DNA of 64,000 nt. Source: a cyanobacterium PCC 7702. GTDB taxonomy: Bacteria > Cyanobacteriota > Cyanobacteriia > Cyanobacteriales > Nostocaceae. Position numbers and translations under genes: made by a program. The stretch covers positions 4,500,762-4,564,761 of the forward strand of contig KB235926.1 in NCBI GenBank assembly GCA_000332255.1, given 5' to 3'. This document shows positions 46,560-56,677 of the stretch, one piece after another; the stretch's first letter is position 1; every line of letters begins with the position of its first letter. The notes below the pieces were generated by a model, which was given only the letters and a program-made list of their open reading frames with translations, did not search any database and was not told where the DNA came from.

Positions 46560-47654
46560 TTACAAGCTCACCAACTCTTCCGTTGAGTGACGATGGACTT
46601 CCATTTCGCGCACCAAAGGAATCACGGTGCGACCAAACGCTGGTAAGTCATCGCTATAGTGCAAAAAGCCGCACAGAATTAAATCCACTCCTACCTCGTA
46701 GTACTGGCGAATGCGATCGGCAACCTGTTGTGCTGTACCGATCAAACCTGTTCTAAAGCCATCGTTGTACTGTACCAAATCCTCAAAATTGGAATTTGCC
46801 CACATTCCCTGGCGCTCTTGGGTGGAAGCTCCTGCATGTTTCACCGCTTCTTTAAATCCTTCCACAGCTTCTTTATCAGCCTGGACAATAATCTCCTGCA
46901 GTACAGCATGAGCTTGAGCTTCTGTATCTCGCACCAAAATAAAAGCATTCAGTCCAAACTTGACCTTACGCCCCTGCTGGCGCGCCAAAGTAGATACTTC
47001 CTGGATTTGCTCCCGCACGCCTTCAATGGTATTGCCATTCATAAAATACCAGTCAGACACCCGAGAGGCCATACGCCGCGCTGCTTTGGAGTTACCGCCT
47101 TGAAATATTTCTGGATGTGGATTTTGATTAACTGGCTTGGGCTTTACCCAACCACCGTTAATGCGGTAAAAGTCGCCCCGAAAGTGAAAATTATCTTCTG
47201 TCCACATCCCTTTGAGCACCCGGATAAATTCTTCCGAACGGCGATAACGTTCGTCATGATCTAACCAGGGTTCGCCATATATTGTGAATTCATCTTTGAA
47301 CCAACCACTGACAATGTTTAAACAAAAGCGACCCTGGGAAATAAAATCAATTGTCGCACCCATCTTGGCAACTACACCTGGATGCCATAGTCCTGGATGA
47401 ACTGCAGCTATCAATTTTAGCCGCTTGGTAACCGGTGCTAAGGCTGCTACCGTCGAAAACGCCTCTAGTTGATACTCAGCACCATAGCTAGCAATAAACC
47501 GAGCTTGCGCCAAAGCATAGTCAAAGCCCACCTTCTCAGCAGTTTGAGCTAATTGAGCGTTGTAATCAAAAGTCCAGTTAGTACGTTGAGGAATTTTACT
47601 GACAACCAATCCTCCACTCACATTAGGAACCCAATATGCAAACTTAATATCCAT
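46560..47654 (-). CDS. LLM-class flavin monooxygenase, SfnG-like
   Basis: A 364-aa luciferase-like protein. Markers include FAYWVPNVSGGLVVSKIPQR, LKLIAAVHPGLWHPGVVAKM, FCLNIVSGWFKDEF and HPEIFQGGNSKAARRMA. The closest known function is FMNH2-dependent dimethyl sulfone monooxygenase (SfnG), which yields methanesulfinate during sulfur scavenging. The ATG reading MDIKFAYW has AGAGGTG six bases upstream and is preferred to the GTG three codons earlier. No other sulfonate genes are nearby. Confidence 0.85.
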   Translation of the reverse strand: MDIKFAYWVPNVSGGLVVSKIPQRTNWTFDYNAQLAQTAEKVGFDYALAQARFIASYGAEYQLEAFSTVAALAPVTKRLKLIAAVHPGLWHPGVVAKMGATIDFISQGRFCLNIVSGWFKDEFTIYGEPWLDHDERYRRSEEFIRVLKGMWTEDNFHFRGDFYRINGGWVKPKPVNQNPHPEIFQGGNSKAARRMASRVSDWYFMNGNTIEGVREQIQEVSTLARQQGRKVKFGLNAFILVRDTEAQAHAVLQEIIVQADKEAVEGFKEAVKHAGASTQERQGMWANSNFEDLVQYNDGFRTGLIGTAQQVADRIRQYYEVGVDLILCGFLHYSDDLPAFGRTVIPLVREMEVHRHSTEELVSL

Positions 47655-48015
47655 ATTTTTCACCTCTGTATCGGAATATCTAACTTTGCCGCATCTAATA
47701 TTACTATAAATCTATAGATTTACCGTAGTATCTACTTTATAAAGTACTATTGCACAGTTAACTTGGTAAAGCAAGCAATTTTCATAACTTGCATTTGAGG
47801 GGAAAGAGAGCGATTTTATACTAGTATTAGGAGTTTGTTCATTAGTTTAAAGAATTAAAAATATTGATATTTATTTGTTTGGCGACAAATATCCGATGGA
47901 AATTTAGACGCGTATATTATCAAATTTCTGACAAAAAGAACACATGTATTTATTTAAATTTTAGGTTAGTGTATTTGTATCAAAAAAATAACCTGCAGTG
48001 GAGTAGAGAAATGTT
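47655..48015. other. Intergenic, very AT-rich, no gene seen
   Basis: About 360 bases between the divergent monooxygenase gene and the fdhD remnant. I see no ORF or clear hairpin. Confidence 0.4.
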
Positions 48016-48853
48016 ATGAACAAGCATACGAGTAGTAAAACTCAAGTTCGGGTTTGGCTAGTAGAAAATGGCTGCAGGCGATCGCGCTGAGACCAAATTG
48101 CGACAGAAGAACCCTTAGAAATTCGCCTTTTACCTTTGCGTTACACCTTAGCTATTACCATGCGAACTCCAGGAGCAGATTTTGAACTTGCTGCTGGTTT
48201 TCTCTACACCGAAGGTGTCATCAACTCTCGAGCAGATATCCAACGCTTGAGTTACTGCGTAGACGCACAAACAGACGGTCAACAGCGTTATAACATCGTC
48301 AATGTAGAACTCAGAGCAGATTTGCACCCTGATTTGCGGTTTTTAGAACGTCACTTTTATACTAATAGTGCTTGCGGAGTTTGCGGAAAAGCGAGTATAG
48401 AGGCGTTGCAAAGACGGTTTTTTCGGTGATGCTCCACCAACTAAGGTAACTCTTGATACAATTTACAGCCTACCAGCCAAGTTGCGGTCTGCTCAAGGAA
48501 TATTTAATGCTACAGGAGGTTTACATGCTGCAGCTTTATTTGACGCTTGAGGACAATTGTTGATGCTGCGAGAGGATGTGGGACGTCACAACGCCCTAGA
48601 CAAACTTATAGGTTCAGCTTTATTGAGCGAGCAATTACCGCTGAGCGATCGCACAGTCATGGTCAGCGGACGCTCTAGCTTTGAAATCATGCAAAAATGC
48701 GCGATCGCTGGAGTTCCAATTGTATGCACCGTTTCTGCTCCCAGTATTTCAGCGGTATCGGTAGCTGAAGAATTAAAAATGACCTTAATTGGATTTTTAC
48801 GGGGACAAAGATTTAATATTTACTCTGGTTTAGAAAGAGTAGTTCCAGCTTAA
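48016..48853 (+). pseudogene. fdhD: Broken fdhD (formate dehydrogenase accessory sulfurtransferase)
   Basis: FdhD passes sulfur to the molybdenum cofactor of formate dehydrogenase. The sequence keeps EEPLEIRLLPLRYTLAITMR, FELAAGFLYTEGVI, TNSACGVCGKASIEAL with both active cysteines, FNATGGLHAAALFDA, LREDVGRHNALDKLIGSALL and VSGRSSFEIMQK. It is interrupted by a TGA before QIATEEP (about 48088), a frameshift in a T6 run at about 48418-48430, and a second TGA just before GQLLMLREDV (about 48549). Three lesions make it a pseudogene; no formate dehydrogenase gene is in the window. Confidence 0.85.
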
Positions 48854-48913
48854 ATAATTTCCACACAGCGTGCTGCGGAACCTTAGTGGGTTGCACCCTT
48901 GCTAAAAATTGAT

Positions 48914-49486
48914 TTAAGCAATACTAAGTAATTGTATATGTATCATTTCCCGCTTCAAAATAGCAAACAAAACACAGTCTCGCCACTCACCTTTGATGAA
49001 TTCATACTCTCGCATATAACCTTCTTGACGCATGCCAATTTTTATTAAAACTCGCATGCAAGCTTTATTTTTTGGATCGCAGGTAGCAAAAATTCTATGT
49101 AAATCTAACTGTTGAAAACCAAATTCTAAAAGTTTGCGTGCCAGTTCAGTTGCATATCCTTGTCCCCAAAAATCTTTAGCCAAGCAAAATCCTATCGAAG
49201 CTTCCTGTTTATCTGGATTGGTGATGGAAATACGACAGGAACCGATTAATTGTTTATCAGATTTTAAAGTTACTGCAAAGGCAAAATGCTGACGGAATTT
49301 TTTGCGTCGCATTTTAATTTGGGTCAGTAAAAAATTTTTTGTGTCTTCTTCGCTGTTGGGACCAAAGGGTAGATAGTGAACTACTACTGGATCGGAAGCG
49401 TAGGCATGTACTGCCTGCCAATCTGATTCTACAAACTCTCGCAGGATCAGGCGCTCGGTTTCTAAAGGAGGATAAATACTGCTCAT
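48914..49486 (-). CDS. GNAT acetyltransferase
   Basis: A 190-aa RimJ/RimL-like N-acetyltransferase: LETERLILREFVESDWQAVH, then SIGFCLAKDFWGQGYATELA (acetyl-CoA loop) and DLHRIFATCDPKNKACMRVL. Substrate unknown. A different paralogue of the same family lies at 45807. Confidence 0.88.
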   Translation of the reverse strand: MSSIYPPLETERLILREFVESDWQAVHAYASDPVVVHYLPFGPNSEEDTKNFLLTQIKMRRKKFRQHFAFAVTLKSDKQLIGSCRISITNPDKQEASIGFCLAKDFWGQGYATELARKLLEFGFQQLDLHRIFATCDPKNKACMRVLIKIGMRQEGYMREYEFIKGEWRDCVLFAILKREMIHIQLLSIA

Positions 49487-49596
49487 AAATTTAGTTTAGA
49501 AGTTACAAATAAAACTCACCACTTATAACTCATACCTCAAAAATCTCTTCGATTATTAAGTTTTGCATCGAGGAGAAAATTTTTTCTCATTCACTC

Positions 49597-49627
49597 TTGA
49601 CTCTCCAGTTGACTGGAGAGTTGATGA
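49597..49627 (+). promoter_or_regulatory. MerR-type operator/promoter of the copper ATPase gene
   Basis: A -35 box TTGACT (49597-49602), a 19-base spacer, and a weak -10 (TGATGA, 49622-49627). The region holds a perfect dyad, ACTCTCCAGT (49600-49609) and ACTGGAGAGT (49612-49621). The long 19-base spacer with a central dyad is the hallmark of MerR-regulated metal promoters (CueR/HmrR type). It ends 30 bases before the start of the P-type ATPase, and a MerR gene lies 3 kb downstream. Confidence 0.8.
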
Positions 49628-49657
49628 TGAAATTTAGTGCTGTACGGAAATCCGGCA

Positions 49658-51946
49658 ATGGAAAATGTGAGGTTAAAACTACACGGCATCAGTTGCGCCT
49701 CTTGTGTTAGAAACATTGAAAATGCAATTATTTCCGTTCCAGGAGTCAGTAAGTGTAGCGTTAGCTTAGGGAGCGAACAAGCCACAGTAGAATACGATCC
49801 GAGAAAAACTAGCATTGAAGCGATCCAAAACGCTGTGGTTCAAGCAGGTTATTCGGCTGACCCAATTTCGCCACAAAGCCTAACAGCAGAAGGAGACGAG
49901 AGCGAAAAAACTGCATTTTTGGAGGAGAACCGCTACCTACTGCGAAAAGCGATCGCCAGCGGAGTTGTTGGAGGTATTTTGGTAATTGGTTCGTTACCGA
50001 TAATGACGGGATTGCACTTACAGTTGATTCCTACGTGGTTGCACAATCCTTGGTTGCAGTTGCTGCTAGCAACTCCAGTACTGTTTTGGTGCGGTGCTGA
50101 TTTCTTCAAAAACGCCTGGAAAGCCTTGACCAAGCATGTTGCAACCATGGATACCCTTGTTGCACTGGGTACGGGAACCGCCTATCTCTACTCTGTACTA
50201 GCCACAGTTTTCCCAGGTTTGTTTACCGCTCAAGGATTGACGGCGGATGTGTATTACGAAGCAGCGGTTGTAATTACAGCCTTTATTTTGCTAGGGCGCT
50301 TCCTAGAAAATCGTGCTAAGAGACAAACCTCTGCAGCAATTCGCAAATTAATCGGGTTGCAGGCAAAAACAGCACGTTTGATTCGCAACGGACAAGAAGT
50401 TGATGTCCCCATAGCAGAGGTACAAATCGGTGATGTGGTGCTAGTTCGTCCCGGAGAAAAAATTCCTGTAGACGGAGAAGTCATTGCGGGTACATCCACC
50501 GTTGATGAAGGGATGGTCACTGGAGAAAGTATGCCCGTCAAAAAGCAAGTTGGAGATGAAGTGATTGGAGCTACAATTAATAAAACCGGCAGTTTTCAGT
50601 TCCGAGCCACGCGAGTAGGAAAAGATACTGTCTTAGCTCAGATCGTCGAATTAGTGCAACAAGCTCAAGCTTCGAAAGCTCCCATTGAGAGATTAGCGGA
50701 TCGGGTAACTGGATGGTTTGTACCTGCGGTCATAGCGATCGCTATTCTCACCTTCATCATTTGGTTTGATGTCACCGGTAATCTCACCTTCGCGTTGGTA
50801 ACAATGGTAAGCGTACTCATCATCGCCTGTCCCTGCGCTTTGGGTTTAGCCACACCAACTTCTGTAATGGTCGCAACAGGAAAAGCTGCAGAATTTGGTA
50901 TTTTAATTAAAAATGCTGCAAGTCTCGAGCTAGCAAACAAAATTCAAACTATTGTCCTGGATAAAACTGGAACCATTACCCAAGGCAAACCCACAGTTAC
51001 AGATTTTATTGCTGTCGGTGGAACTGCCAACAGCAATGAATTAAAACTACTGCAACTAGCAGCGTCTGTAGAACGCAATTCGGAACATCCACTTGCAGAA
51101 GCTGTTGTCAGATACGCCCGCTCTCAAGATGTAGAATCAGTCGATGTCCAAGACTTTGAGACGATTGCAGGTAGTGGCGTCCAAGGTACAGTTTCCGGAC
51201 GACTCGTACAGCTTGGTACGCAACGCTGGATGGCACAATTAGGTATTGACACCAAGTCTTTACAACACGAGCAACAGCGCTTGCAATACTTAGGCAAAAC
51301 GGTGATTTGGATGGCAGTGGATGGAGAAATTCAAGCATTAATGGCAGTTTCTGATGCTATGAAACCAAATTCTGCCCGAGTTGTCGCAGCATTGCGAAAA
51401 TTGGGTTTGGAGGTGGTAATGCTGACGGGAGATAACCGTTCCACTGCCGAAAGCATTGCTCGAGAAGTAGGAATTGAGCGTGTTTTAGCAGAAGTTCGCC
51501 CCCAGCAAAAAGCTGCCAAAATCCACAAGTTGCAATCAGAAGGAAAAATTGTGGCGATGGTGGGTGATGGTATTAACGATGCACCAGCCCTAGCTCAAGC
51601 TGATGTTGGCATCGCAATCGGTACCGGTACAGATGTGGCGATCGCTGCTAGCGACATCACACTCATCTCAGGAGATTTGCAAGGTATTGTCACTACCATT
51701 CAACTTAGCCGCGCTACAATTGCCAACATTCGTCAAAATTTATTCTTCGCCTTCATTTATAACGTTGCCGGTATACCAATTGCAGCAGGTATTCTCTTTC
51801 CCGTCTTTGGTTGGTTACTTAACCCCATTATCGCCGGTGCAGCCATGGCGTTTAGCTCGGTATCGGTAGTTACTAACGCTTTACGTTTGCGTAACTTTCA
51901 ACCAAAAGCTATTGACTGTAGACGCCCTTTGGGCGGCTTATCGTAG
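49658..51946 (+). CDS. Copper-type P1B ATPase
   Basis: A 762-aa heavy-metal transporting ATPase. The N-terminal metal-binding domain has GISCASC (C13, C16); the membrane CPC motif is at 391-393 ([12 protein letters not shown]); the phosphorylated Asp is in DKTGT (435). Also seen: [13 protein letters not shown], the HP motif ([13 protein letters not shown]) and [12 protein letters not shown]. It pumps monovalent copper out of the cytosol or into thylakoids (CopA, CtaA or PacS roles cannot be separated here). The ATG at 49658 was preferred over a GTG seven codons upstream. It is followed 14 bases later by the cupredoxin gene. Confidence 0.93.
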   Translation: MENVRLKLHGISCASCVRNIENAIISVPGVSKCSVSLGSEQATVEYDPRKTSIEAIQNAVVQAGYSADPISPQSLTAEGDESEKTAFLEENRYLLRKAIASGVVGGILVIGSLPIMTGLHLQLIPTWLHNPWLQLLLATPVLFWCGADFFKNAWKALTKHVATMDTLVALGTGTAYLYSVLATVFPGLFTAQGLTADVYYEAAVVITAFILLGRFLENRAKRQTSAAIRKLIGLQAKTARLIRNGQEVDVPIAEVQIGDVVLVRPGEKIPVDGEVIAGTSTVDEGMVTGESMPVKKQVGDEVIGATINKTGSFQFRATRVGKDTVLAQIVELVQQAQASKAPIERLADRVTGWFVPAVIAIAILTFIIWFDVTGNLTFALVTMVSVLIIACPCALGLATPTSVMVATGKAAEFGILIKNAASLELANKIQTIVLDKTGTITQGKPTVTDFIAVGGTANSNELKLLQLAASVERNSEHPLAEAVVRYARSQDVESVDVQDFETIAGSGVQGTVSGRLVQLGTQRWMAQLGIDTKSLQHEQQRLQYLGKTVIWMAVDGEIQALMAVSDAMKPNSARVVAALRKLGLEVVMLTGDNRSTAESIAREVGIERVLAEVRPQQKAAKIHKLQSEGKIVAMVGDGINDAPALAQADVGIAIGTGTDVAIAASDITLISGDLQGIVTTIQLSRATIANIRQNLFFAFIYNVAGIPIAAGILFPVFGWLLNPIIAGAAMAFSSVSVVTNALRLRNFQPKAIDCRRPLGGLS

Positions 51947-51960
51947 AGTGGAACTGACAA

Positions 51961-52476
51961 ATGTTATTTACAAAGACAATTCTCAGTGTTGTCGCAAGTA
52001 TCGGATTACTTGCAGGAGGAAAAACAGTTTCCCCGTCAGCATTTTTGCAAACAAGTCTCTTGCACCAGAACAAACCAACCCTGTGGGTCAAAGGTGCGGT
52101 TACGGCTACAGGTCTGGCGTTAATAGGTTTAGAAATATGGTGGTTTGTGTTGAATAAACCTAAATCTCAAAAAGCTTCCAGCCATAATGGAATTCAACAA
52201 GCAACTATCATCGTTGATGGCGGTTACGAACCCGCACAAGTAGTCGTCAATGCAGGTAGACCCGTGCGTCTCAATTTCCTGCGCCGCGATCGCACCAGCT
52301 GTTTAGAAACAGTGTTGTTTCCTGATTTTCACATCGCCCAACACCTAGAACTCAATCAAGTTACTCCCATTGAGTTTCTACCCCAAAAACCTGGTCAATA
52401 CACCTTTACCTGCGGAATGAATATGTTTCGCGGCGTTGTCCAAGTCAAAGCAGCTAACTCCTTCAAAGAAATATAG
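51961..52476 (+). CDS. Membrane-anchored cupredoxin-domain protein
   Basis: A 171-aa protein with an N-terminal hydrophobic segment and a second one (GAVTATGLALIGLEIWWFVL, about 43-62), then a cupredoxin-like domain: TIIVDGGYEPAQVVVNAGRP, FPDFHIAQHLELNQ and YTFTCGMNMFRGVVQV. The His, Cys and Met in these segments are likely copper ligands. Placed directly after the copper ATPase, it probably receives or buffers copper. Confidence 0.82.
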   Translation: MLFTKTILSVVASIGLLAGGKTVSPSAFLQTSLLHQNKPTLWVKGAVTATGLALIGLEIWWFVLNKPKSQKASSHNGIQQATIIVDGGYEPAQVVVNAGRPVRLNFLRRDRTSCLETVLFPDFHIAQHLELNQVTPIEFLPQKPGQYTFTCGMNMFRGVVQVKAANSFKEI

Positions 52477-52712
52477 TTAATATAATGCTGATTATTTTTT
52501 GCCTTAATGAAAAAATTCTTTCTTCTCTAGGAGCAATTCCGAAAGTTGCATCTTTCTTTTTTCCACAAAACATTCAAAAATTTATTGCAGTTGATACCCA
52601 TCCTGGAGTTCAAAACTCCTCAGCACAGCAGTGCCTTCAGACATCCTCTAATATTTGAAAACAGCGCCATTCTCATACTTCTTCTGTCTTTTCTGTGGTA
52701 TAGGAGTTAAAT

Positions 52713-53126
52713 ATGTTCGTCCAAGAAGAGCAAAAACTCATTGGTTTGGTTGCCAAAGAAAGTGGCGTACCCATTAAAACTATCCGTTACTATGAAGAGT
52801 TGGGTTTGCTCAAAGCATCGGCAAGAACTGAAGGTGGATTTCGCTTATTTAATTCTGACGTTTTAGCTCGCTTAAATTTTATCAAACGCGCTCAAAGTTT
52901 AGGATTAAGCTTATCAGAAATTAAGGAATTTTTGCAGATTCACGACCGCGGTGAATTGCCCTGCGAAGATATAAAAATTAAGCTGCAAGAAAAACTAGCA
53001 GACATTGACAGGCAAATTCAGCAATTACTTCTCTTCAAACAAGAGTTAGAAGGGTTGCTTTCGGGTTGGGAAACTATTCCTAAAAATCCCGAATACACTA
53101 TTTGTCCTATCCTCGAAAAAACTTAA
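52713..53126 (+). CDS. MerR-family metal-responsive regulator
   Basis: A 137-aa regulator. The winged helix is GLVAKESGVPIKTIRYYEEL, then GGFRLFNSDVLARLNFIKRA; the dimerisation coiled coil runs about 85-115. The cysteines C84 (LPCEDI) and C131 (TICPIL) are likely metal ligands, in positions resembling the Cu/Zn group. Ribosome site AGGAG precedes the ATG. It should control the copper ATPase through the dyad at 49600-49621; this link is inferred from proximity. Confidence 0.87.
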   Translation: MFVQEEQKLIGLVAKESGVPIKTIRYYEELGLLKASARTEGGFRLFNSDVLARLNFIKRAQSLGLSLSEIKEFLQIHDRGELPCEDIKIKLQEKLADIDRQIQQLLLFKQELEGLLSGWETIPKNPEYTICPILEKT

Positions 53127-53302
53127 ACAATCTAATCTCAAATTAAGTAATAATTCACTACCATTCCGGACCTAATTGTGTTACAAATAGTAGCAATTAG
53201 TAATACATTTGCCAAGCTATAGTTTGGGTTCTGTACACCCGACTGGTGCGCCAACCTCTGGATTGAGCGTATACCGCGTAGCAATATGTCATTACTACAA
53301 CT

Positions 53303-53374
53303 GTTTGATTAGCTCAGTGGAGGAGCAGCCAACTCATAATTGGTCGGACGCAGGTTCGAATCCTGCATCAAATA
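53303..53374 (+). tRNA. tRNA-Met-like, anticodon CAT
   Basis: A 72-nt cloverleaf: acceptor GTTTGAT with ATCAAAT (one G-T pair), T8-A9, D stem GCTC with GAGC, anticodon stem GCCAA with TTGGT and loop CTCATAA (anticodon CAT), T arm GCAGG-TTCGAAT-CCTGC, discriminator A. CCA is not encoded. CAT may be read as Met, or as Ile if C34 is modified. G at position 21, the AT-rich acceptor and the G1-T72 wobble are unusual, so this may be a divergent, accessory-type tRNA. Confidence 0.78.
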
Positions 53375-53860
53375 CCCCAAAAGTTAGCTCAAAAGCTGGC
53401 TTTAACCAGATACTACTTCGCCAAACACTCTGCGGTGTAGGTGCTCACTGCTGAACATCACATAGTGATGTCGGTAGTAACAGCGAAACGACCAGCGCAA
53501 ATGTTTTCTCCTTGACTCGAGTATGTCCCTTCGTTTTCCACATCCAGTTTTCTGGATCTGGTCTATCGAACGGCATATTTGAACGCTGTTTTTTCTAGAT
53601 TGCCTTTTTTGGGTCGTCTTGGAAAAGCAGTATTCTTAATCCAGTTTTGGAGATGCAATTTGCCCGCCACTAAGCTGCAAACACCTGCAGTTGCAGAGTT
53701 TTAAAATTTTTTGTAGTATATATATTACAAATCCAAAAATTTTGACTCAGGCTGCAATCAACTACCAATTTTGAGAACTATACATAGTTTGTAGTGAGTA
53801 TTTAAGTACTTGCTGCAAGCTAGAAATACCATAACTATCAAAGTTATCTGTAGAAATTTT
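53375..53860. other. Intergenic, no gene seen
   Basis: About 485 bases between the tRNA and the SPFH gene. It includes a short imperfect hairpin just after the tRNA (AGTTAGCT with AGCTGGCT, about 53380-53400). No coding frame is convincing. Confidence 0.4.
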
Positions 53861-55387
53861 ATGTGGAAGGAATTTTATATCAAACCTAATGAAATAGGGA
53901 TTTTGTATCATCGCAGTGATTTCAAAAAAATCTTGCAGCCTGGTATTTACTATTATTTTGGTCTCCATTGGCAAGTAAAAACCTACGATCTCAATCAACC
54001 AGAGGCTAAAATTGAAAACTTGGAATTATTGCTGCGAAATCATAGTTTAGAATTCAAGCCGTATCTTCTGGTAGTCAAAACTGCGTTCCATCAAGCTGCT
54101 TTGGTGCGCATCGGTCAAAATTGGATTAGTGTTAAACCTAACCAATTGCGAGCATTTTGGCGCGGTTTTATTGAGGTAGAATCTTATATTTTTGATTTAA
54201 ATGAAAGTTTAGAATTACCTGCGAACTTCGTGCAGCAACTACGGGGAGTTAGCTTGTGCGGAATCAAAAAGTTTCAAATTTCAGAGTATGAAATTGGTTT
54301 GCTGTACGTGCAGAATAATTTCGTACGTCCTTTAGAACCAGGTGAGTATGCTTTTTGGGTTGTAGATAGAGAAGTTTCAGTTCGGATTATTAGCCGTATT
54401 GTTCCCAATCCAGATTTTCCATCGGAAGAAGTTCTCATCGAGCAGCATCCTGAATTTGTGGCAACTTACTGCCAGTTAGTACAATTACAAAGTCAGCAAG
54501 TAGCGATCCCTCGTTACCAAGGTAAAGTCATCGCCATTATACCACCATGCACTCGCAAATTATTTTGGCGGGGTGTAGAAGTAGAGATCCTTGATATCAG
54601 CACAGAAGCTAAATTACCACCTCACTTGATTGCTGAGTTAGTTACGGGTTTACCAGAAGTTATGGCTTTTAGCCGCTATCACATGCATATTTGCGAAGTA
54701 CCTCCGCAGCATGCGGGATTGCTGTACGTCAATCAAGAGTTTCAAACTCAACTTCAACCAGGAGTGCATGCATGGTGGGTGTTCGGGCGTTCTTTCCACA
54801 CAGAAGTATTCGATCTTCGCCTGCAAACTTTGGAAGTCTCGGGTCAGGACATTCTTTCTAAAGATAAAGTACCTTTGCGTTTAAACCTAACTGCTGGCTA
54901 TCGTATCCTCAATCCATTCCAAGTCAAAAATAGTTTATCGGACCCATCTAGCTATTTGTACAAAGAGCTACAATTTGCTTTACGTGCTGCTGTGGGCGAA
55001 AGAACTTTGGATACGCTGCTAGAGGATAAAGGTGCAATTGATAAAAGTATCTTTGATTACATTTACCACAAAACTGCGGGTTATGGAATAGAAGTAGATT
55101 CGGTGGGAGTGAAAGACATTATTCTTCCTGGGGAGATCAGGACAATTTTAAGCAAGGTAGTAGAAGCTGAAAAAGCAGCTCAAGCAAACGTAGTTCGCCG
55201 TCGTGAAGAAACAGCTGCTACTCGCAGCATGTTAAACACAGCTAGGGTTATGGAGGATAATCCTGTGGCTTTGCGTTTGAAAGAATTAGAAGTACTAGAG
55301 CGCATTGCAGAAAAAATTGAAAAAATTCAAGTCAATGGCAGCCTAGATAGTATTTTGACGGAATTGATTCGGATTAATCGGTCCTAA
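53861..55387 (+). CDS. SPFH/band 7 (slipin-like) protein
   Basis: A 508-aa protein counted from the ATG reading MWKEFYIKP. Three similar segments, each with a turn such as EIGILYHRSDFKKILQPGIY, EIGLLYVQNNFVRPLEPGEY and HAGLLYVNQEFQTQLQPGVH, precede a SPFH core (EVFDLRLQTLEVSGQDILSK, then LNLTAGYRILNP). The C-terminal coiled coil has VEAEKAAQANVVRRREETAA. There is no clear transmembrane helix. Family members scaffold membrane microdomains; the triple N-terminal repeat is the notable feature. Confidence 0.85.
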   Translation: MWKEFYIKPNEIGILYHRSDFKKILQPGIYYYFGLHWQVKTYDLNQPEAKIENLELLLRNHSLEFKPYLLVVKTAFHQAALVRIGQNWISVKPNQLRAFWRGFIEVESYIFDLNESLELPANFVQQLRGVSLCGIKKFQISEYEIGLLYVQNNFVRPLEPGEYAFWVVDREVSVRIISRIVPNPDFPSEEVLIEQHPEFVATYCQLVQLQSQQVAIPRYQGKVIAIIPPCTRKLFWRGVEVEILDISTEAKLPPHLIAELVTGLPEVMAFSRYHMHICEVPPQHAGLLYVNQEFQTQLQPGVHAWWVFGRSFHTEVFDLRLQTLEVSGQDILSKDKVPLRLNLTAGYRILNPFQVKNSLSDPSSYLYKELQFALRAAVGERTLDTLLEDKGAIDKSIFDYIYHKTAGYGIEVDSVGVKDIILPGEIRTILSKVVEAEKAAQANVVRRREETAATRSMLNTARVMEDNPVALRLKELEVLERIAEKIEKIQVNGSLDSILTELIRINRS

Positions 55388-55465
55388 AGCAACTGTTTTT
55401 TGTCGTTGGCGACTTGTAAAAATACAGGTAACTTTTGTGCATCTAGTGTAGCCAGCGAGTGTAAA

Positions 55466-56576
55466 CTAACAAGATTGATTTAGCAATTGTTTTGGGCGCA
55501 ATAGCAATCCTGCTGCTAATCCCGAGATAAAAATACTGGTGAAATAACCCAAGCTAATCAATCGTCTAGAAAGGGGAGGTTCAATACCTTCAACTTCCAC
55601 CCGTCGGGCGACTTGCAAAGGTTGAAATTGCCGTGTAGAGCTTGCTTGTGGTAAAACTTCCACAACTACTTGGTGCGGCGCGCCGTCAAAAAACTGTGCT
55701 TGCCAGTTGAATTTACCTTCTAGATCAGGAGTTGTTTGGTAGGCAAACACAAGTTGATTGTCTTCCAGGGCGATCGCTCGGATATTGAGGATCGCGTCAT
55801 TAACTGGTTTTCCAGTGGCAGCATCAGTTACTTGTATTATTTGAGTAGTAGTTTGTCCAACAGTTGCATTGCTGTCACCAGACAAACGTACTTGCAAACC
55901 TCCAGACTTTTGAAAAGCTGGTGCTGTAGTATGGCTGTGTATCAGGTGAGCTTGAGTTGAAGCTTTTTCTGCACTGATATTGACTGTTAGCAGGGTTAGT
56001 ATAGCAACAATCGTGGCTCCACTTAAAAGCAAGCGCACTCGTTGCGGAGCGATTTCACCTGGTTCTACAATTTGTCTGCCACTGATGACCCAACCACCAC
56101 CAAATCCTGCTAGTAGCAAGATAGCAGCGAGAATCGCTAAATTGCGATATTTTATAGGATTCTCCGGTACAGAAAAAGTCAGAGTTTGCTCGAAGGGCTC
56201 AAAAGCACCTGCAATCTCTGGTATCACCTTGACATGCAATTGGTAAGTACCGCGAATGGGCATTAGAAGGGCTAGTAGCATGTAGTTCAAGTAATTTTGT
56301 TCCTTCCACCATTGGGAAATCGGAACTAAGCCAAAAAGTTGGGGGAGGTGTTAATAATTGCAATTGTAATTTAGCCGGACCAAGAGGTTTTCCCAGAGCA
56401 TCAACGGCTTGCACCGTCACTTTCACAGGCTCAGATGATGGTAGAACTTTATCTAGTGATGGCTGTGTTTTGAGCTGTACTGTAGCTGAGGATGCGACTG
56501 AAGACGATGGCAAAAACCAAGTTGTCAAGATGAGGCTAAAAGCAGCAAAAAGTAAGGCTTGAGTTCGTCTTTCCAT
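55466..56576 (-). pseudogene. Frameshifted membrane protein next to cbtB
   Basis: Two overlapping frames together make one protein. The first, from the ATG at 56576, has a signal peptide (MERRTQALLFAAFSLILTTW), then TVQLKTQPSLDKVLPSSEPV and FWLSSDFPMVEGTKLLELHA. The second frame picks up at GTYQLHVKVIPEIAGAFEPF and continues with a TM helix (YRNLAILAAILLLAGFGGGW), a second helix, a beta-rich domain (LQVRLSGDSNATVGQTTTQI) and a final TM helix. The shift occurs at about 56255-56275. The protein family is unknown to me. Either a recent frameshift, a sequencing error or programmed shifting. Confidence 0.65.
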
Positions 56577-56677
56577 AAATTTCCATAAATTTTTACAACT
56601 GTGGAGTTTGTTGCTAACAAAAAAAGGGAGGTAGGTGTTACCCACCACCAACTCCGGAATATCTGCGATCGCTGTCT

